A program made the position numbers and the translations under genes. A stretch of 59,479 bases of DNA, taken from NCBI RefSeq assembly GCF_011421595.1, contig NZ_WTLH01000001.1, positions 43,825 through 103,303 on the forward strand, read 5' to 3'. Under the pieces are notes generated by a model, which was given only the letters and a program-made list of their open reading frames with translations, ran no database searches and had not been told where the DNA came from. This document shows positions 58,399 to 59,479 of the stretch, one piece after another (positions within the stretch are counted from its first letter, which is position 1; each line of letters begins with the position of its first letter). The stretch is from Streptomyces sp. YIM 98790 (GTDB lineage: Bacteria; Actinomycetota; Actinomycetes; Streptomycetales; Streptomycetaceae).

Positions 58399-59479
58399 CG
58401 CCCGCCTCCGCACCGCCCTCCTCCCGCACCCCGTACGCCGCCACCGCCGCGTTCGACAGCGACGCGCCGTGGCCGCGCCTGCTGCGCAGACTGCCCGACC
58501 GCGAGCTCGGCATGCTGCCGATCATCGCCGCCCTGGTGCTGATCTGGGCCGTGTTCGGGATCATCAACCCGGCGTTCCTGTCCGCCGAGAACCTGGTCAA
58601 CCTCACCCTCCAGTCCGCCCCCACCGGCGTGATCGCGCTGGGCGTGGTGCTGGTGCTGCTGGTCGGGCAGATCGATCTGTCGGTCGGCTCGGTCAGCGGC
58701 CTGGCCGCCTCGGTGGTGGCGGTCACCACCGTGCTGTGGGAGTGGCCGATCGGGCTGGGCATCCTGCTCGCCCTGTCGGTGGGCGTGGTGGTCGGCCTCA
58801 CCTACGGGCTGCTGGCCACCCGGCTCGGCCTGCCCAGCTTTGTCCTCACCCTGGCCGGGCTGCTGGTGCTGGCCGGGGTGCAGCTCAGGGTGCTCGGCTC
58901 CCGCGGCTCGATCAACCTGCCCTTCGAATCCTGGCTGGTGAGCTTCGCCCAGCAGGGCTTCCTCTCCCCGGTGGCCGCCTGGACGCTGGTGGCCGGCGTG
59001 GTCGCGGTGGTGGCGGCGGTGCAGCTCGTGGAACGCTCCCGGCGGGCTCGTGCCGAACTGCCGCGGGTGAGCCTGGCCCGGCTGCTGCTGCGGGTCGGCG
59101 CGCTGGCCGCGCTGCTCAGCGCCACCGTCGCCTACCTGGGCACGGCACGCGGCATCGGCTACCCGGTGGTGCTGTTCATCTCGCTGGTCGCCGTCGTGGA
59201 CGTGCTGCTGCGCCGCACCCGCTGGGGGCGCTCGGTGCGGGCGGTGGGCGGCGACCGCCGCTCGGCCATGCTGGTCGGGGTGGCGGTGCGGCGGGTGACC
59301 GTGTCCTGCTTCGTGGCCTGCTCCACCTTCGCCGCACTGGGCGGGGTGCTCGCGGCGGGCCGGCTGGCCGCCGCCAACCAGGGCACCGGCGGGGCCGAGA
59401 CGTATCTGACCGCCATCGCCGCGGCGGTGATCGGCGGCACCAGCCTGTTCGGCGGGCGGGGCAGTGCCTGGTCGGCGCT
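58395..59479 (+). CDS. xylH: Xylose-type ABC permease (XylH-like), 3' end beyond window
   Basis: At least 361 residues, cut by the right edge. CUT2 permease: a 45-residue cytoplasmic N-terminus, then many hydrophobic segments. GQIDLSVGSVSGLAASVVAV and RRTRWGRSVRAVGGDRRSAM (the family ARxxGI-like coupling region) are seen, and near the edge AAAVIGGTSLFGGRGS, typical of RbsC/XylH permeases. ATG at 58395 overlaps the ATPase stop (ATGA). With ROK, XylF and XylG it forms one coupled operon. Confidence 0.92.
   Translation, partial: MTPASAPPSSRTPYAATAAFDSDAPWPRLLRRLPDRELGMLPIIAALVLIWAVFGIINPAFLSAENLVNLTLQSAPTGVIALGVVLVLLVGQIDLSVGSVSGLAASVVAVTTVLWEWPIGLGILLALSVGVVVGLTYGLLATRLGLPSFVLTLAGLLVLAGVQLRVLGSRGSINLPFESWLVSFAQQGFLSPVAAWTLVAGVVAVVAAVQLVERSRRARAELPRVSLARLLLRVGALAALLSATVAYLGTARGIGYPVVLFISLVAVVDVLLRRTRWGRSVRAVGGDRRSAMLVGVAVRRVTVSCFVACSTFAALGGVLAAGRLAAANQGTGGAETYLTAIAAAVIGGTSLFGGRGSAWSA

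Overview
The window is very high-GC DNA with short intergenic gaps, stop-start (ATGA/GTGA) coupled operons, many GTG starts, leaderless-type promoters, an AfsR/SARP regulator and ROK and ECF regulators. All of this points to the chromosome of a Streptomyces or a close relative. No rRNA, tRNA, CRISPR array, transposase or phage gene was seen. About 45 protein genes cover most of the sequence. Function calls rest on motif reading only, because no database search was possible.

Layout. 1-1.7 kb: the 3' part of a secreted lectin/beta-helix protein and a small zinc-ribbon protein. 2.2-9.0 kb: a carbohydrate system with two tandem paralogous sugar-binding lipoproteins (each with its own matched promoter and operator-like palindrome), a 13-bp tandem repeat array, two CUT1 permeases and a cytoplasmic GH5 glycosidase. 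9.1-18.1 kb: a secreted GDPD phosphodiesterase, an AfsR-type regulator, a methyltransferase, an ECF sigma factor and a CopB-like copper ATPase behind a CsoR-type palindrome. 18.2-24.4 kb (minus strand): a six-gene operon of response regulator, histidine kinase, repeat-bearing lipoprotein, peptidoglycan-binding adaptor, ABC ATPase and FtsX/MacB-type permease.

24.6-37.0 kb is the most interesting part. Ten co-oriented genes start from a promoter whose -35/-10 spacer holds a good Zur/Fur-family box. The order is ATP-grasp ligase, DUF364 (possible metal-chelation fold), cysteine-synthase-like PLP enzyme, dipeptide-epimerase-like enolase-superfamily enzyme, MFS exporter and SAM methyltransferase, followed after a 186-bp gap by a peptide/nickel-class binding lipoprotein, two permeases and a double ATPase. 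I infer a non-NRPS, ligase-made, dipeptide-like metallophore (probably for zinc) with its own export and re-import. I do not recognise it as a described system.

37-51.6 kb: a CapA-like phosphatase, two AraC regulators, a DUF2000 protein, a NarL-type two-component pair, an MMPL transporter, a Nudix hydrolase, a DUF1540 protein, an unusual coiled-coil/Mrr-nuclease/TerD fusion, an EamA transporter, and a MarR regulator divergent from an epoxide hydrolase. 51.6-59.5 kb: two sugar ABC operons flanking a ROK regulator. The minus-strand CUT1 operon has a Rok7B7-like site on its -35 box, and the ROK gene is translationally coupled to xylFGH-like genes that run off the right edge.
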